DNA of 64,000 nucleotides from Nocardioides plantarum (GCF_006346395.1 NZ_VDMS01000005.1:248001-312000); one strand, 5' to 3'; positions 24,338 to 33,981 are shown, counted from the first letter of the stretch. Numbers and translations are program-made. Notes: generated from the letters alone by a model not told the origin.

Positions 24338-25936
24338 ATGTTGACCACACTGATCCTCGTCCCCCTCGTCGGGGCCGTCCTCATCGCGTTTCTGCCGGCG
24401 GCCTCCGCCCGGTCGATCGCCCTCGGCGTCGCAGCCGGCACTCTCGGCCTCGGCGTCGCCACCGCCGTCCTCTTCGACGTCGGCAAGGGCATGCAGCTCA
24501 CCGAGCAGGTCAGCTGGATCGAGTCGTTCGGCGTGCACTACGCGCTCGGCGTCGACGGCCTGGGCCTGCTGATGGTGCTGCTGACCGTGGTCATCACGCC
24601 CGTCGTGATGCTCGCCGGCTGGCACGAGGGCGACGAGTCACCGCGTTCCTACTACGCGTGGATGCTGGCCCTCGAGGCCCTCTCGCTGGCGGTCTTCTGC
24701 GCCACCGACGTCTTCCTCTTCTACGTCGTCTTCGAGGCGACGCTGATCCCGGCGTACTTCCTGATCGGAGGGTTCGGCAAGGAGGGCCGCGGCGCCGCCG
24801 CGATGAAGTTCCTGATGTTCCAGCTCGCCGGCGGGCTCGTGCTGCTGGCCTCGGTGATCGGGCTCTACGTCGTCTCGGCCCAGCAGGGCGCGCCGTCCTA
24901 CCTCCTGAGCGACCTCGAGAAGCTCGACATCTCCACCGAGGCCGGACGCTGGCTGTTCCTCGGGTTCTTCATCGCCTTCGCGATCAAGGCCCCGTTGTTC
25001 CCGGTGCACACGTGGCTGGCCGACACGACCGAGAAGGCGACGCCCGGGGTGAGCGTCATGCTCGTCTGCGTGCTCGACAAGATCGGCACCTTCGGCATGC
25101 TCCGCTTCTGCCTCGGCATCTTCCCCGAGGCCTCGCAGTGGGCGACCCCGGTCGTGGTCACGCTGGCCGTCATCTCGATCATCTACGGAGCCCTCGTCGC
25201 CATCGCCCAGGACGACGTCCTGCGCCTGATCGGTCTCACCTCGCTGAGCCACTTCGGGTTCATCACCCTCGGCATCTTCGTGTTCAGCACCCAGGGCTCC
25301 TCGGGTGCGATCCTCTACATGGTCAACCACGGCATCGGCACGGCCGCGCTCTTCCTCGTGGCCGGCTACCTGATCCGCCGCCGCGGCACCACGCTGATCA
25401 GCCAGATGGGCGGCCTCGAGAAGGCCACCCCGATCCTCGCCGGGATGACCCTGATCGCCGGCCTCGCGACTCTCGGCCTGCCGGGCCTCAGCCCGTTCGT
25501 CTCCGAGTTCCTGGTGCTGCTGGCCGCGTTCGACTACGCCTGGTGGGTCGGCATCGCCGCCGTCACCGGCATCGTCCTGGCCGCGATCTACGTGCTGTGG
25601 ATGTACCAGCGGATCTTCACGGGTCCCGGCCACGAGCCGGTCGTGACCGGCGATGCCCATGGTCATGGCGCCCCGTCGGGCGCGGGGACGAAGACCAAGA
25701 CCGCCACGAGGACCGAGGTCGAGGTCGAGGTGATCCCCGACGCCACGCCCCGCGAGATCCTCGCGGTGGCCCCGCTCCTGGTGGCCCTGGTGGTCTTCGG
25801 GTTCTTCCCCCAGCCCCTGCTCGACATCAGCAACCCCTACGCCGAGAACCTGCTGCGCAACCAGGTGGGCGTCCAGGACGACCCACCCCAGGTCGGCGAC
25901 GTCGAACACTCGTACGCGTCCGGAGAGGGCCACTGA
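24338..25936 (+). CDS. nuoM: NADH-quinone oxidoreductase subunit M
   Basis: 532 residues. Second antiporter-like proton channel subunit, with family blocks FYVVFEATLIPAYFLIGGFG, FPVHTWLADTTEKATPGVSVM and SHFGFITLGIFVF. Between the last two helices (about residues 440-470) there is a polar insert containing KTKTATRTEVEVEV, a low-complexity stretch of alternating Thr/Lys and Glu/Val. The rest follows the family. nuoN begins one base after the stop. Confidence 0.97.
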   Translation: MLTTLILVPLVGAVLIAFLPAASARSIALGVAAGTLGLGVATAVLFDVGKGMQLTEQVSWIESFGVHYALGVDGLGLLMVLLTVVITPVVMLAGWHEGDESPRSYYAWMLALEALSLAVFCATDVFLFYVVFEATLIPAYFLIGGFGKEGRGAAAMKFLMFQLAGGLVLLASVIGLYVVSAQQGAPSYLLSDLEKLDISTEAGRWLFLGFFIAFAIKAPLFPVHTWLADTTEKATPGVSVMLVCVLDKIGTFGMLRFCLGIFPEASQWATPVVVTLAVISIIYGALVAIAQDDVLRLIGLTSLSHFGFITLGIFVFSTQGSSGAILYMVNHGIGTAALFLVAGYLIRRRGTTLISQMGGLEKATPILAGMTLIAGLATLGLPGLSPFVSEFLVLLAAFDYAWWVGIAAVTGIVLAAIYVLWMYQRIFTGPGHEPVVTGDAHGHGAPSGAGTKTKTATRTEVEVEVIPDATPREILAVAPLLVALVVFGFFPQPLLDISNPYAENLLRNQVGVQDDPPQVGDVEHSYASGEGH

Positions 25937-25937
25937 C

Positions 25938-27533
25938 ATGGACTACATCAAGCCCACCCTCGAGTACGCCGAGCTCTCCCCGCTCTTCATCGTCTTCGGT
26001 GTCGCCATCGTCGGCGTCGTGGTCGAGGCGTTCGTCGCCCGTCAGCGTCGCCACGTCGTCCAGGTCGCCCTGGCCTCGGCCGGTGTCGTCGGGGCCCTGG
26101 TGGCCACCGTGATCGTCGGGATCAACCTCGACGAGGTCGGCGGCGGAGCCGGTCGCGGCTTCGTCGGCGCCGAGGGCTCGATCGTCGTCGACGGTCCGGC
26201 CGTCTACCTCTGGGGCCTGGTGCTGGTCGCCGCCCTCGCCGGGGTCGCCCTCTTCTCCGAGCGTCGGCTCGAGGCCGGCGTGCCCGCCTTCGCCGGCCAG
26301 GCTGCCGCCCTCCCGGGCAGCGAGGGGGAGCGCGAGGCCTCCACCGCCGGTCTGGCCCACTCCGAGGTCTACCCGCTCGTGATGTTCGCCGTCGGCGGGA
26401 TGATGCTCTTCCCGGCCTCCGGTGACCTGCTCACGATGTTCGTCGCGCTCGAGGTCCTCTCGCTGCCGCTCTACCTGCTCTGCGGCCTGGCCCGTCGCCG
26501 GCGCCTGCTCAGCCAGGAGGCCGCGCTCAAGTACTTCCTGCTCGGCGCCTTCTCCTCGGGCTTCTTCCTCTACGGCGTCGCCCTCGTCTACGGCTACGCC
26601 GGCTCCATGGACCTCGGCGCCATCCACGACAGCGTCGTCGCCGGCACCGGCAACCGCGTGCTCCTGCTGCTCGGCATCGCGATGCTGTCGGTCGGGCTGC
26701 TGTTCAAGGTCGGCGCCGTGCCGTTCCAGGCCTGGACCCCCGACGTCTACCAGGGTGCCCCGACCGCGGTGACCGCGTTCATGTCGGCGGCCACCAAGAT
26801 CGCGGCCTTCGGCGCGCTCCTGCGGCTCTACTACGTGGCCTTCGGCGCCAACCGCTGGGACTGGCAGCCGATGCTCTGGGTCGTCGCCATCCTCACGATG
26901 CTCCTCGGTGCGGTGCTCGCCTGCGTGCAGAGCGACGTCAAGCGGATGCTGGCCTACTCCGCGATCGCCCACACCGGCTTCCTGCTGACCGGCGTCCTGG
27001 GCGTCCGGGCCGCCACCGACCTCACCGACGACCAGGTCACCTCCCTGCAGGCCGTCCTGTTCTACCTCACCACCTACGGCATCGCGAGCGTCGGTGCCTT
27101 CGCGGTCGTGACCCTGGTCCGCGACACCAACGGCGAGGCCCCGTCCTTCAGCCGGTGGACCGGACTCGGCAAGCGCTCGCCGGTCGTGGCCGGTGTCTTC
27201 GCGTTCTTCCTGCTGTCGATGGCCGGCATCCCGCTCACCGCCGGCTTCATCGGCAAGTGGGCCGTCTTCACCGTCGCGATGTCGGCCGGGGCCTGGCCCG
27301 TCGTGCTGGTCGCGATCGCGGCGAGCATCATCTCGGTCTACTTCTACATCCGCTACATCAGGCTGATGTTCTTCACCGACCCGGCGCCCGACCAGGTCGT
27401 CGCCACCGTGGGCACCCCGTCGCTGTTCACGAGCGTCACGATCGGGCTCTGCGCGCTCGTCACCCTCGTGCTCGGCATCGTGCCCGGCCCTGTGCTCGAG
27501 CTCTGCGCCCAGGTGGGAGACTTCGTCAGGTGA
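25938..27533 (+). CDS. nuoN: NADH-quinone oxidoreductase subunit N
   Basis: 531 residues. Third antiporter-like proton channel. Signatures are LEVLSLPLYLLCGLARRR, EAALKYFLLGAFSSGFFLYG, FQAWTPDVYQGAPTAVTAF and YSAIAHTGFLLTG. It is the last nuo gene. Its stop overlaps the GTG of the polyprenyl synthase gene, so that gene is probably translated from the same transcript. Confidence 0.97.
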   Translation: MDYIKPTLEYAELSPLFIVFGVAIVGVVVEAFVARQRRHVVQVALASAGVVGALVATVIVGINLDEVGGGAGRGFVGAEGSIVVDGPAVYLWGLVLVAALAGVALFSERRLEAGVPAFAGQAAALPGSEGEREASTAGLAHSEVYPLVMFAVGGMMLFPASGDLLTMFVALEVLSLPLYLLCGLARRRRLLSQEAALKYFLLGAFSSGFFLYGVALVYGYAGSMDLGAIHDSVVAGTGNRVLLLLGIAMLSVGLLFKVGAVPFQAWTPDVYQGAPTAVTAFMSAATKIAAFGALLRLYYVAFGANRWDWQPMLWVVAILTMLLGAVLACVQSDVKRMLAYSAIAHTGFLLTGVLGVRAATDLTDDQVTSLQAVLFYLTTYGIASVGAFAVVTLVRDTNGEAPSFSRWTGLGKRSPVVAGVFAFFLLSMAGIPLTAGFIGKWAVFTVAMSAGAWPVVLVAIAASIISVYFYIRYIRLMFFTDPAPDQVVATVGTPSLFTSVTIGLCALVTLVLGIVPGPVLELCAQVGDFVR

Positions 27534-28519
27534 CGAGCGAGCTGGCCCTGCCGATCGACGACGAGGTCCTCGCCGACCGGCTGAGCCAGCGGATGGCCGA
27601 GGTCGAGAAGGCCCTGCACGACCACGCGGCCAGCCCGTCGCCGTACGTCACGGAGGCGGCACGCCACCTCTTCGCCGCCGGCGGCAAGCGCTTCCGTCCG
27701 CTGCTCGTGCTGCTCGCTGCCGAGGCCGGAGCCGACCCCGGCTCCGCCGACGTGCTGACGGCCGCCTGCGTCGTCGAGATCACCCACGTGGGCTCGCTCT
27801 ACCACGACGACGTGATGGACGAGGCCTCCCTGCGCCGCGGTGCAGACTCGGCCAACTCACGGTGGGACAACCACGTCGCGATCCTCACCGGCGACTGGCT
27901 GTTCGCGAAGTCCTCCGAGCTCACCGCCCAGCTCGGTGCCGACGCCGTCACGATCCAGGCCGCCACCTTCACCCGCCTCGTCGAGGGCCAGATCCTCGAG
28001 GGTGTCGAGCCCGACGGCGACCCCCTCCAGCACTACCTGGACGTCGTCGCCGGCAAGACCGGGTCCCTGATCGCCACCTCGGCCCGCTACGGCGCCCGCT
28101 TCAGCGGCACGACCCCCGAGGTCGAGGAGGCGCTGACGGCCTACGGCGAGATCGTCGGCTCGGCCTTCCAGCTCTCCGACGACATCCTCGACATCGCCTC
28201 CGACTCCGACGAGTCCGGCAAGACGCCCGGCACCGACCTGCGCGAAGGCGTCCCGACCCTTCCGGTCCTCATGGCCCTGGCCTCGACCGACCCGGCCGAC
28301 GCCCGGCTGCGGGAGCTGCTGCGCGCCGACCTGACCGATGACGCCCTCCACGCCGAGGCCCTCGGCCTCCTGCGTCAGCACCCCGCCCTCGAGCAGGCCC
28401 GCGCGTACGTGATCGCCCGCGCCCAGGAGGCCAAGGCCCTGCTCGCGATCCTCCCCGAGGGTCCGGTCCGTACGGCGCTCGAGGACTTCGCCGACGTGGT
28501 GGCCGTGCGTTCCTCCTGA
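27530..28519 (+). CDS. Long-chain polyprenyl diphosphate synthase
   Basis: 329 residues, GTG start overlapping the nuoN stop by four bases. Trans-isoprenyl diphosphate synthase with the first aspartate-rich motif in SLYHDDVMDEA and the second in LSDDILDIASD, plus GGKRFRPLL near the N-terminus. It elongates farnesyl or geranylgeranyl diphosphate with isopentenyl diphosphate. No bulky aromatic residue sits just before the first motif (the residues are SLYH), which leaves room for a long product. Its place at the end of nuo and near menF/menG suggests it makes the menaquinone side chain. This is inferred, and the chain length cannot be read. Confidence 0.93.
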   Translation: MTSELALPIDDEVLADRLSQRMAEVEKALHDHAASPSPYVTEAARHLFAAGGKRFRPLLVLLAAEAGADPGSADVLTAACVVEITHVGSLYHDDVMDEASLRRGADSANSRWDNHVAILTGDWLFAKSSELTAQLGADAVTIQAATFTRLVEGQILEGVEPDGDPLQHYLDVVAGKTGSLIATSARYGARFSGTTPEVEEALTAYGEIVGSAFQLSDDILDIASDSDESGKTPGTDLREGVPTLPVLMALASTDPADARLRELLRADLTDDALHAEALGLLRQHPALEQARAYVIARAQEAKALLAILPEGPVRTALEDFADVVAVRSS

Positions 28520-28563
28520 TCTCTTGGGGGTGCGTGGCCCGGTCGGGTTGTTGGCTGCGGTTG

Positions 28564-28625
28564 GTGTGCGCGCCTGCGGCGGGCTTTCGGGGTTGCGCTA
28601 CGCGGCCTGGGTCCGTGGGGTGGGT
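28564..28625 (+). repeat. Inverted repeat, left arm
   Basis: Contains GCGCGCCTGCGGC, then GGGCTTTCGGGGTT and GGTCCGTGGGGTGGG, all of which recur on the opposite strand in the right arm at 29149-29217. Confidence 0.7.
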
Positions 28626-29055
28626 CGGGTGGTCGGTGCCCGGGGGCTCCCGGGACCGGTGTGCGGGGGCCCTAGCCGCTGCCCCGTCGCCTTCGCGGCG
28701 GCTGGGGTGTGGGGGTGGCTTGGGTGACGCGGGCGCCGTGCCGGTGCGGATTCCCCGCGCACCGGCGCCCGTGCGCCCCCGGGCCCCTCCCACCCGACCC
28801 ACCAGGTCCCGAAGCGCCGGTGACTTCCCCCAGGGGGGAGGTGGGATGCCCGAGGTGACCCCGTGATCTCCACCCCTGGGGGCAGCACCCGTGGGAACCG
28901 ACTGGGTGGGGTGGGGTCCGTAGGCGCGGCGGAAGCGTGCCCCGGCCAGGATCAGGCGCGGCGTGGCGCGCGCCAGCACAACTGGGCCACAGATCGGAAG
29001 TAGTGCGCGACACGGCGTCGCCACTGGCGGGGTGCGGTTCCGCCCCGCCGCAGGA

Positions 29056-29109
<54 letters not shown>

Positions 29110-29148
29110 GCCCGGCGAACCCCCCCCCGGGCGCCCCCCACCCCCCCC

Positions 29149-29217
29149 CACCCACGGACCCCGTGGTGCGAAACCCCGAAAGCCCGCCGCAGGCGGAAAC
29201 GCGCCGCAGGCGCGCAC
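29149..29217 (-). repeat. Inverted repeat, right arm
   Basis: Reverse complement of the left arm at 28564-28625 with a few mismatches. An inserted 17-base segment makes GCCGCAGGCG appear twice in this arm. Confidence 0.7.
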
Positions 29218-29237
29218 GACAACCCCAACCACGGACC

Positions 29238-30149
29238 TCAGGCAGCAGCAGTCGCCGCCGCCGCGAGGGCGAGCTGGCGGTGGCGGTGGCGCAGGGCCTC
29301 CACCGTGAAGACCACCAGCGCGGCCCAGACCAGGGCGAAGCCGATCCAGCGGCCGGCGGTCATGGTCTCGTCGAAGATCACAAGGCCGAGGGCGAACTGG
29401 ATCGTCGGGGCGAGGTACTGCAGGAGGCCGAGGGAGACCATCGAGACGCGGGTGGCTGCGGCGCCGAAACAGATGAGGGGGACCGCGGTGACCAGGCCGG
29501 TGCTCGCGAGCAGGAGGACGTGGCCGGTCCCCTCGGAGGTGTACTGCGCCTGGCCCTGGATGCCGATGACCGCGAGGTAGACCAGGGCGAGCGGGGCGAT
29601 GACCGCGGTCTCGAAGGCCAGGCTCTCGACGGCGCCGACGTCGGCGGACTTCTTGGCCAGGCCGTAGGTGCCGAACGAGAAGGCCAGGACCAGCGCGATC
29701 CAGGGCGGGCGGCCGTAGTCGATCGTGAGCACGCCGACGGCCGCCACACCGACGCCGAGGGCGCCCCACTGCAGGGGGCGCAGCCGCTCGCGCAGCAGCA
29801 GGACGCCCATCAGGACGGTCACGAGGGGGTTGATGAAGTAGCCGAGGGAGGTCTCGACGACCCGGCCGCTGTTGACGCCGTAGATGTACGTCGTCCAGTT
29901 GGTCGTGATGGTCACCGCGGCCACCAGCAGCAGGAGTCGGACCCTGCGGTCGGCGACGATTGCCCGGACCTCCGCGCCCCGGCGCAGGACGGCGACCAGG
30001 ACGGCCAGCGTGATCGAGGACCAGACGACCCGGTGGGCCAGGATCTCCAGCGCCCCGCTCGGCTCGAGGAGGGGCCAGTAGAGCGGGAACGCCCCCCATA
30101 GCGCGTAGGCCATGACTCCGAGCGCCAGCCCGCGTCGCTCCTCGGTCAC
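29238..30149 (-). CDS. rarD: EamA family transporter RarD
   Basis: 303 residues, ten predicted membrane helices in two EamA halves. The opening RRGLALGVMAYALWGAFPLYWPLL is typical of the RarD (chloramphenicol-sensitive protein) branch. Members are drug/metabolite exporters of uncertain substrate. GTG start; TAGAGT lies six bases upstream, consistent with a leaderless transcript. The C-terminus is Ala/His/Arg rich. It converges on the polyprenyl synthase gene across the inverted repeat zone. Confidence 0.9.
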   Translation of the reverse strand: MTEERRGLALGVMAYALWGAFPLYWPLLEPSGALEILAHRVVWSSITLAVLVAVLRRGAEVRAIVADRRVRLLLLVAAVTITTNWTTYIYGVNSGRVVETSLGYFINPLVTVLMGVLLLRERLRPLQWGALGVGVAAVGVLTIDYGRPPWIALVLAFSFGTYGLAKKSADVGAVESLAFETAVIAPLALVYLAVIGIQGQAQYTSEGTGHVLLLASTGLVTAVPLICFGAAATRVSMVSLGLLQYLAPTIQFALGLVIFDETMTAGRWIGFALVWAALVVFTVEALRHRHRQLALAAAATAAA

Positions 30150-30153
30150 GCCG

Positions 30154-30167
30154 TGACTCTAGAGTCA
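30154..30167. promoter_or_regulatory. Perfect 14-bp palindrome over the rarD -10 region
   Basis: TGACTCTAGAGTCA is a perfect palindrome. It includes TAGAGT, the likely -10 hexamer of rarD on the minus strand. A dimeric repressor bound here would block transcription of rarD. The regulator is unknown. Confidence 0.45.
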
Positions 30168-30262
30168 GGGTCGCCGAAGTCGGCATGGCCCCTCGGGGTT
30201 TGGTCGCCGGTGGCCTGGGCAGGAGTCCCGGGTCTCGTAACCCAGCTTGGAGGAGTTCCCCT

Positions 30263-30736
30263 ATGCGTTCCCCCCGCATGCTCGTGGCCGTCGTCGCCGT
30301 CGCGCTGACCGCCACGATCGCGACGACCCCGTCGCGCGCCGGTGCCGAGGTCGACACGCGGCCCGCCGCCGTCGCCCAGAAGGCCGACACGTCCGAGCGC
30401 GCCACGACGAGCATCACGGCCAAGGTCGTCAAGATCCGTCCGGCCGCCAACAAGCCCGCCAACCTCTACCTCACCGGCAAGGTCTACGGCGCCAAGGGTG
30501 ACGGCAAGGTCTCGATCCAGGTCGCCACGGCCTGCGACAAGGCCAAGGGCACCTGCAACTTCCGCTACTACCGCACGACGCGTCTCAACAGCGCCAACAA
30601 CTACAAGGGCCAGATCTCGGCTCCTCCGACGCGGCGCAGCTACCTGTGGCGGGCCCGCATCGGGACGGCCACCAGCGACATCTGGCAGACCTGCACCAAG
30701 ACGTCCGCCCAGACCTGCCAGATCCCCTACAAGTGA
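30263..30736 (+). CDS. Small secreted protein, unknown function
   Basis: 157 residues from an ATG preceded by GGAGG. A Sec signal peptide (about 1-28, MLVAVVAVALTATIATTPSRAGA) is followed by a basic, beta-rich domain of about 115 residues. Three cysteines are visible in CDKAKGTC and CTKTSAQTC regions (four in total), probably two disulfides. It resembles small secreted Ig-like or SH3-like proteins of actinobacteria, but I cannot name a family. A strong terminator follows. Confidence 0.75.
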   Translation: MRSPRMLVAVVAVALTATIATTPSRAGAEVDTRPAAVAQKADTSERATTSITAKVVKIRPAANKPANLYLTGKVYGAKGDGKVSIQVATACDKAKGTCNFRYYRTTRLNSANNYKGQISAPPTRRSYLWRARIGTATSDIWQTCTKTSAQTCQIPYK

Positions 30737-30749
30737 CCTGAGCAGCACC

Positions 30750-30795
30750 TGACACGAAGGGCCCCCGCCATCGGCGGGGGCCCTTCGGCGTGTCA
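30750..30795. terminator. Strong hairpin terminator
   Basis: A perfect 14-bp GC stem (GAAGGGCCCCCGCC / GGCGGGGGCCCTTC) with a three-base loop, extended by outer TGACAC/GTGTCA. It lies between the secreted protein gene and the convergent korB, so it probably serves both. Confidence 0.85.
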
Positions 30796-30814
30796 GCGGA
30801 GTCGTGTCAGCAGG

Positions 30815-31918
30815 TCAGACGACGGTCCAGGTGTCGCCGCCGTTGACCAGGGCGCCGAGGCGGTCGGCGGGGTCGCCGGCCGCGGCCGCGGTGGCCGAGC
30901 CGATCTGGGCGCGGGACTGGTCGTCGTACGTCGGGCGGGCGACCTGGCGGAAGATGCCGATCGGCGTCTGGTTGAGGTAGCCCATCTCGGTGAGCCGGCT
31001 GATCGCGAACGCGGTGGAGGGGTCGGGCTGGTGGGCGTCGTGGACCAGGATCGCGTCGTCGCCGACGTCGGCGACGGTCACGATCTTGACGCCGCCGGTC
31101 TCGGTGTCGCGCACGAGTCCCTTCGAGCCCCGTCCATCGACGAGGCCACCGAAGCGGATCGGCTCGCCGTGCACGAGCGGGATGATCGCGTCGTGCTTGG
31201 TGTCGTTGTCCTTGATCGCGTCGAAGGCGCCGTCGTTGAAGATCGGGCAGTTCTGGTAGATCTCGACCAGGGACGTGCCGCGGTGGGCGGCGGCGGCCGA
31301 GAGCACCGAGGTGAGGTGCTTGCGGTCGGAGTCAATGGTGCGGGCCACGAAGCTGGCCTCGGCGCCCAGGGCCAGGGAGACCGGGTTGAAGGGGTGGTCG
31401 ACCGAGCCCATGGGGGTCGACTTGGTGACCTTGCCGGCCTCGCTGGTGGGGGAGTACTGGCCCTTGGTGAGGCCGTAGATCCGGTTGTTGAACAGCAGGA
31501 TCGTCATGTTGACGTTGCGGCGCAGGGCGTGGATGAGGTGGTTGCCGCCGATGGACAGGGCGTCGCCGTCGCCGGTGACGACCCACACGCTCAGGTCCTC
31601 GCGGGCGGTGGCCAGACCGGTCGCGATCGAGGGGGCACGGCCGTGGATCGAGTGCATGCCGTAGGTGTCGAGGTAGTAGGGGAAGCGTGAGGAGCACCCG
31701 ATGCCGGAGATGAAGACGATGTTCTCCCGGCGCAGGCCGAGGTCGGGCAAGAAGCCCTGCACGGCCTTGAGAACGGCGTAGTCGCCGCAGCCAGGGCACC
31801 AGCGGACCTCCTGGTCGGAGGTGTAGTCCTTGCCGGTCTCGGTGACGCCCTCGTCCCGGGTGGGGACGAGCTCGACGCCGGTGCGCAGGTCGGGCATGGG
31901 CAGGTCGGTCGCGGTCAT
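30815..31918 (-). CDS. korB: 2-oxoglutarate:ferredoxin oxidoreductase, beta subunit
   Basis: 367 residues. The thiamine diphosphate-binding subunit: WCPGCGDYAVL near residue 41 supplies cluster/TPP-loop cysteines and VTGDGDALSIGGNHL is the TPP motif (GDG...N). With KorA it converts 2-oxoglutarate and CoA to succinyl-CoA, CO2 and reduced ferredoxin. It starts three bases after korA ends, in one operon. In mycobacteria this enzyme works as an alternative to the 2-oxoglutarate dehydrogenase complex. Confidence 0.95.
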   Translation of the reverse strand: MTATDLPMPDLRTGVELVPTRDEGVTETGKDYTSDQEVRWCPGCGDYAVLKAVQGFLPDLGLRRENIVFISGIGCSSRFPYYLDTYGMHSIHGRAPSIATGLATAREDLSVWVVTGDGDALSIGGNHLIHALRRNVNMTILLFNNRIYGLTKGQYSPTSEAGKVTKSTPMGSVDHPFNPVSLALGAEASFVARTIDSDRKHLTSVLSAAAAHRGTSLVEIYQNCPIFNDGAFDAIKDNDTKHDAIIPLVHGEPIRFGGLVDGRGSKGLVRDTETGGVKIVTVADVGDDAILVHDAHQPDPSTAFAISRLTEMGYLNQTPIGIFRQVARPTYDDQSRAQIGSATAAAAGDPADRLGALVNGGDTWTVV

Positions 31919-31921
31919 GGC

Positions 31922-33892
31922 TCAGACCTCCTGAGTGGTCGTGGGAGTGGTCAGGTCGACGGCGATGCCCTCGGCCTCGGCGACCAGGTTGCCGATGGCC
32001 TCGGCGAGCTCGGCCGCCTTGAGGGGCAGGCCGCGGACGTGGTTGTAGCCGATGGCGTCGACGAGGTACTTGCCGCGCAGCAGCAACGAGAGCTGGCCGA
32101 GGTTCATCTCGGGCACCAGCACCTTGTCGTAACGCCGGAGGATGTCGCCGAGGTCCTTCGGGAACGGGTTGAGGTGGCGCAGGTGAACCTGCGCGACGTC
32201 GTACCCGGCCTTGCGGACGCGGCGGCACCCGGCACCGATCGGGCCGTACGTCGAGCCCCAGCCGATGACCAGCACCTTCGCCTTGCCCTGTCCGGGGGGA
32301 CCGGACGGGTCGTCGACGACGAGCGGGGGCAGAGAGTCGGCGATCCGGTCGATCTTGGCCTGGCGGGTGCGGACCATCAGGTCGTGGTTGGCCGGGTCGT
32401 AGGAGATGTTGCCGTGTCCGTCGCCCTTCTCGAGCCCACCGATGCGGTGCTCGAGCCCGGCGGTGCCGGGGATCGCCCACGGTCGGGCGAGGGTCTCCTC
32501 GTCGCGCAGGTAGGGCCAGAACTCCTCGGTGTCGGGGGCCTGGGTGCCGTCCTTGCCGACCTTGCCCGCCACGGTCTTGTTGGGGCCGGTGGCGAAGGCG
32601 GGGTCGATCACGGGGAGGTCGGCGACGTCGGGCACCTGCCAGGGCTCCGAGCCGTTGGCGAGGTAGCCGTCGGAGAGCAGCATGACCGGGGTGCGGTAGG
32701 TGACCGCGATCCGGATGGCCTCGACCGCAGCCGCGAAGCAGTCACCGGGGGACTGCGGGGCGATGATCGGCACGGGGGCCTCGCCGTTGCGGCCGTACAT
32801 GGCCTGGAGCAGGTCGGACTGCTCGGTCTTGGTGGGCAGCCCGGTGGACGGCCCGCCACGCTGGACGTTGACCACGACCAGGGGCAGCTCGGTCATCACG
32901 GCCAGGCCGATGGACTCGCCCTTGAGGGCCACGCCGGGACCCGAGGTGGTCGTGACGCCCAGCGCCCCGCCGAAGGAGGCGCCGATGGCCATGCCGATGC
33001 CGGCGATCTCGTCCTCGGCCTGCAGGGTCGTGACGCCGAAGGCCTTGTGCTTCGACAGCTCGTGGAGGATGTCGGAGGCCGGGGTGATCGGGTAGGACCC
33101 GAGCAGGATCGGCAGCCCGGACTGCACCCCGCCGGCGATCAGGCCGTAGGACAGGGCCAGGTTGCCGGTGATGTTGCGGTAGGTGCCCGGGGCCATCGTG
33201 GCCGGCTTGATCTCGTACTGGACCGCGAACGTCTCGGTGGTCTCGCCGTAGTTCCAGCCGGTCTTGAACGCCGTCAGGTTGGCGTCGCGGATGTCGGGGA
33301 CCTTGGCGAACCGCTTGGACAAGAACGCCTCGGTGCCCTCGGTCGGGCGTCCGTACATCCAGGACAGCAGGCCCAGGGCGAACATGTTCTTGGCCCGGGC
33401 GGCGTCCTTGCGGGACAGGCCGAACTCCTTGACGGCCTCGACGGTCATGCCGGTGAGGTCGACGGTGTGCACCTGGAACTCACCCAGGGGGTCGTTGACC
33501 TCGCCGACGGTCTCGAGGGGGTTGGCGTTGTAGCCGGCCTTCTCGAGGTTGCGCTTGGTGAAGTCGTGGGTGTCCACGATGATCGCCGCGCCCTTGGGCA
33601 GGTCGCCGATGTTGGCCTTGAGGGCCGCGGGGTTCATCGCGACCAGCACGTCGGGGGCATCGCCGGCGGTGAGGATGTCGTGGTCGGCGAAGTGCACCTG
33701 GAACGACGACACCCCGGGGATCGTGCCCTGAGGGGCGCGGATCTCGGCCGGGAAGTTGGGCAGCGTGACGAGGTCGTTGCCGAAGACGGCCGACTCCTGG
33801 GTGAACCGGTCACCGGTCAGCTGCATGCCGTCCCCGGAGTCCCCCGCGAACCGGATGACCACCCGGTCGAGCTGCTTGACCTGCTTGGACAT
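31922..33892 (-). CDS. korA: 2-oxoglutarate:ferredoxin oxidoreductase, fused gamma-alpha subunit
   Basis: 656 residues from the ATG at 33892. The N-terminal gamma domain (VIRFAGDSGDGMQLTGDRF) is fused to the alpha domain (about 210 on: GVQSGLPILLGSYPITPASDILHELSKH), the arrangement usual in actinobacteria. The C-terminal part (WGSTYGPIGAGCRRVRKAG) is the transketolase-C-like domain. An upstream in-frame extension to 34393 has no family similarity and was rejected. Two regulatory-looking sites lie upstream. Confidence 0.95.
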   Translation of the reverse strand: MSKQVKQLDRVVIRFAGDSGDGMQLTGDRFTQESAVFGNDLVTLPNFPAEIRAPQGTIPGVSSFQVHFADHDILTAGDAPDVLVAMNPAALKANIGDLPKGAAIIVDTHDFTKRNLEKAGYNANPLETVGEVNDPLGEFQVHTVDLTGMTVEAVKEFGLSRKDAARAKNMFALGLLSWMYGRPTEGTEAFLSKRFAKVPDIRDANLTAFKTGWNYGETTETFAVQYEIKPATMAPGTYRNITGNLALSYGLIAGGVQSGLPILLGSYPITPASDILHELSKHKAFGVTTLQAEDEIAGIGMAIGASFGGALGVTTTSGPGVALKGESIGLAVMTELPLVVVNVQRGGPSTGLPTKTEQSDLLQAMYGRNGEAPVPIIAPQSPGDCFAAAVEAIRIAVTYRTPVMLLSDGYLANGSEPWQVPDVADLPVIDPAFATGPNKTVAGKVGKDGTQAPDTEEFWPYLRDEETLARPWAIPGTAGLEHRIGGLEKGDGHGNISYDPANHDLMVRTRQAKIDRIADSLPPLVVDDPSGPPGQGKAKVLVIGWGSTYGPIGAGCRRVRKAGYDVAQVHLRHLNPFPKDLGDILRRYDKVLVPEMNLGQLSLLLRGKYLVDAIGYNHVRGLPLKAAELAEAIGNLVAEAEGIAVDLTTPTTTQEV

Positions 33893-33981
33893 GTCCCACC
33901 TTCGTCGTGTCGGGACGAGAGTCGTCCCGAGTGCGTCGGCCGCGCCGATGACCCGCATCGTACGGCGGCCGGGGCCAAAAC

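Noticed and set aside
28991..29000. AGATCGGAAG, identical to the first ten bases of a common Illumina adapter, near the poly-C runs.
   Set aside because: The match stops after ten bases. By itself it may be chance, though it adds slightly to doubt about the local assembly.
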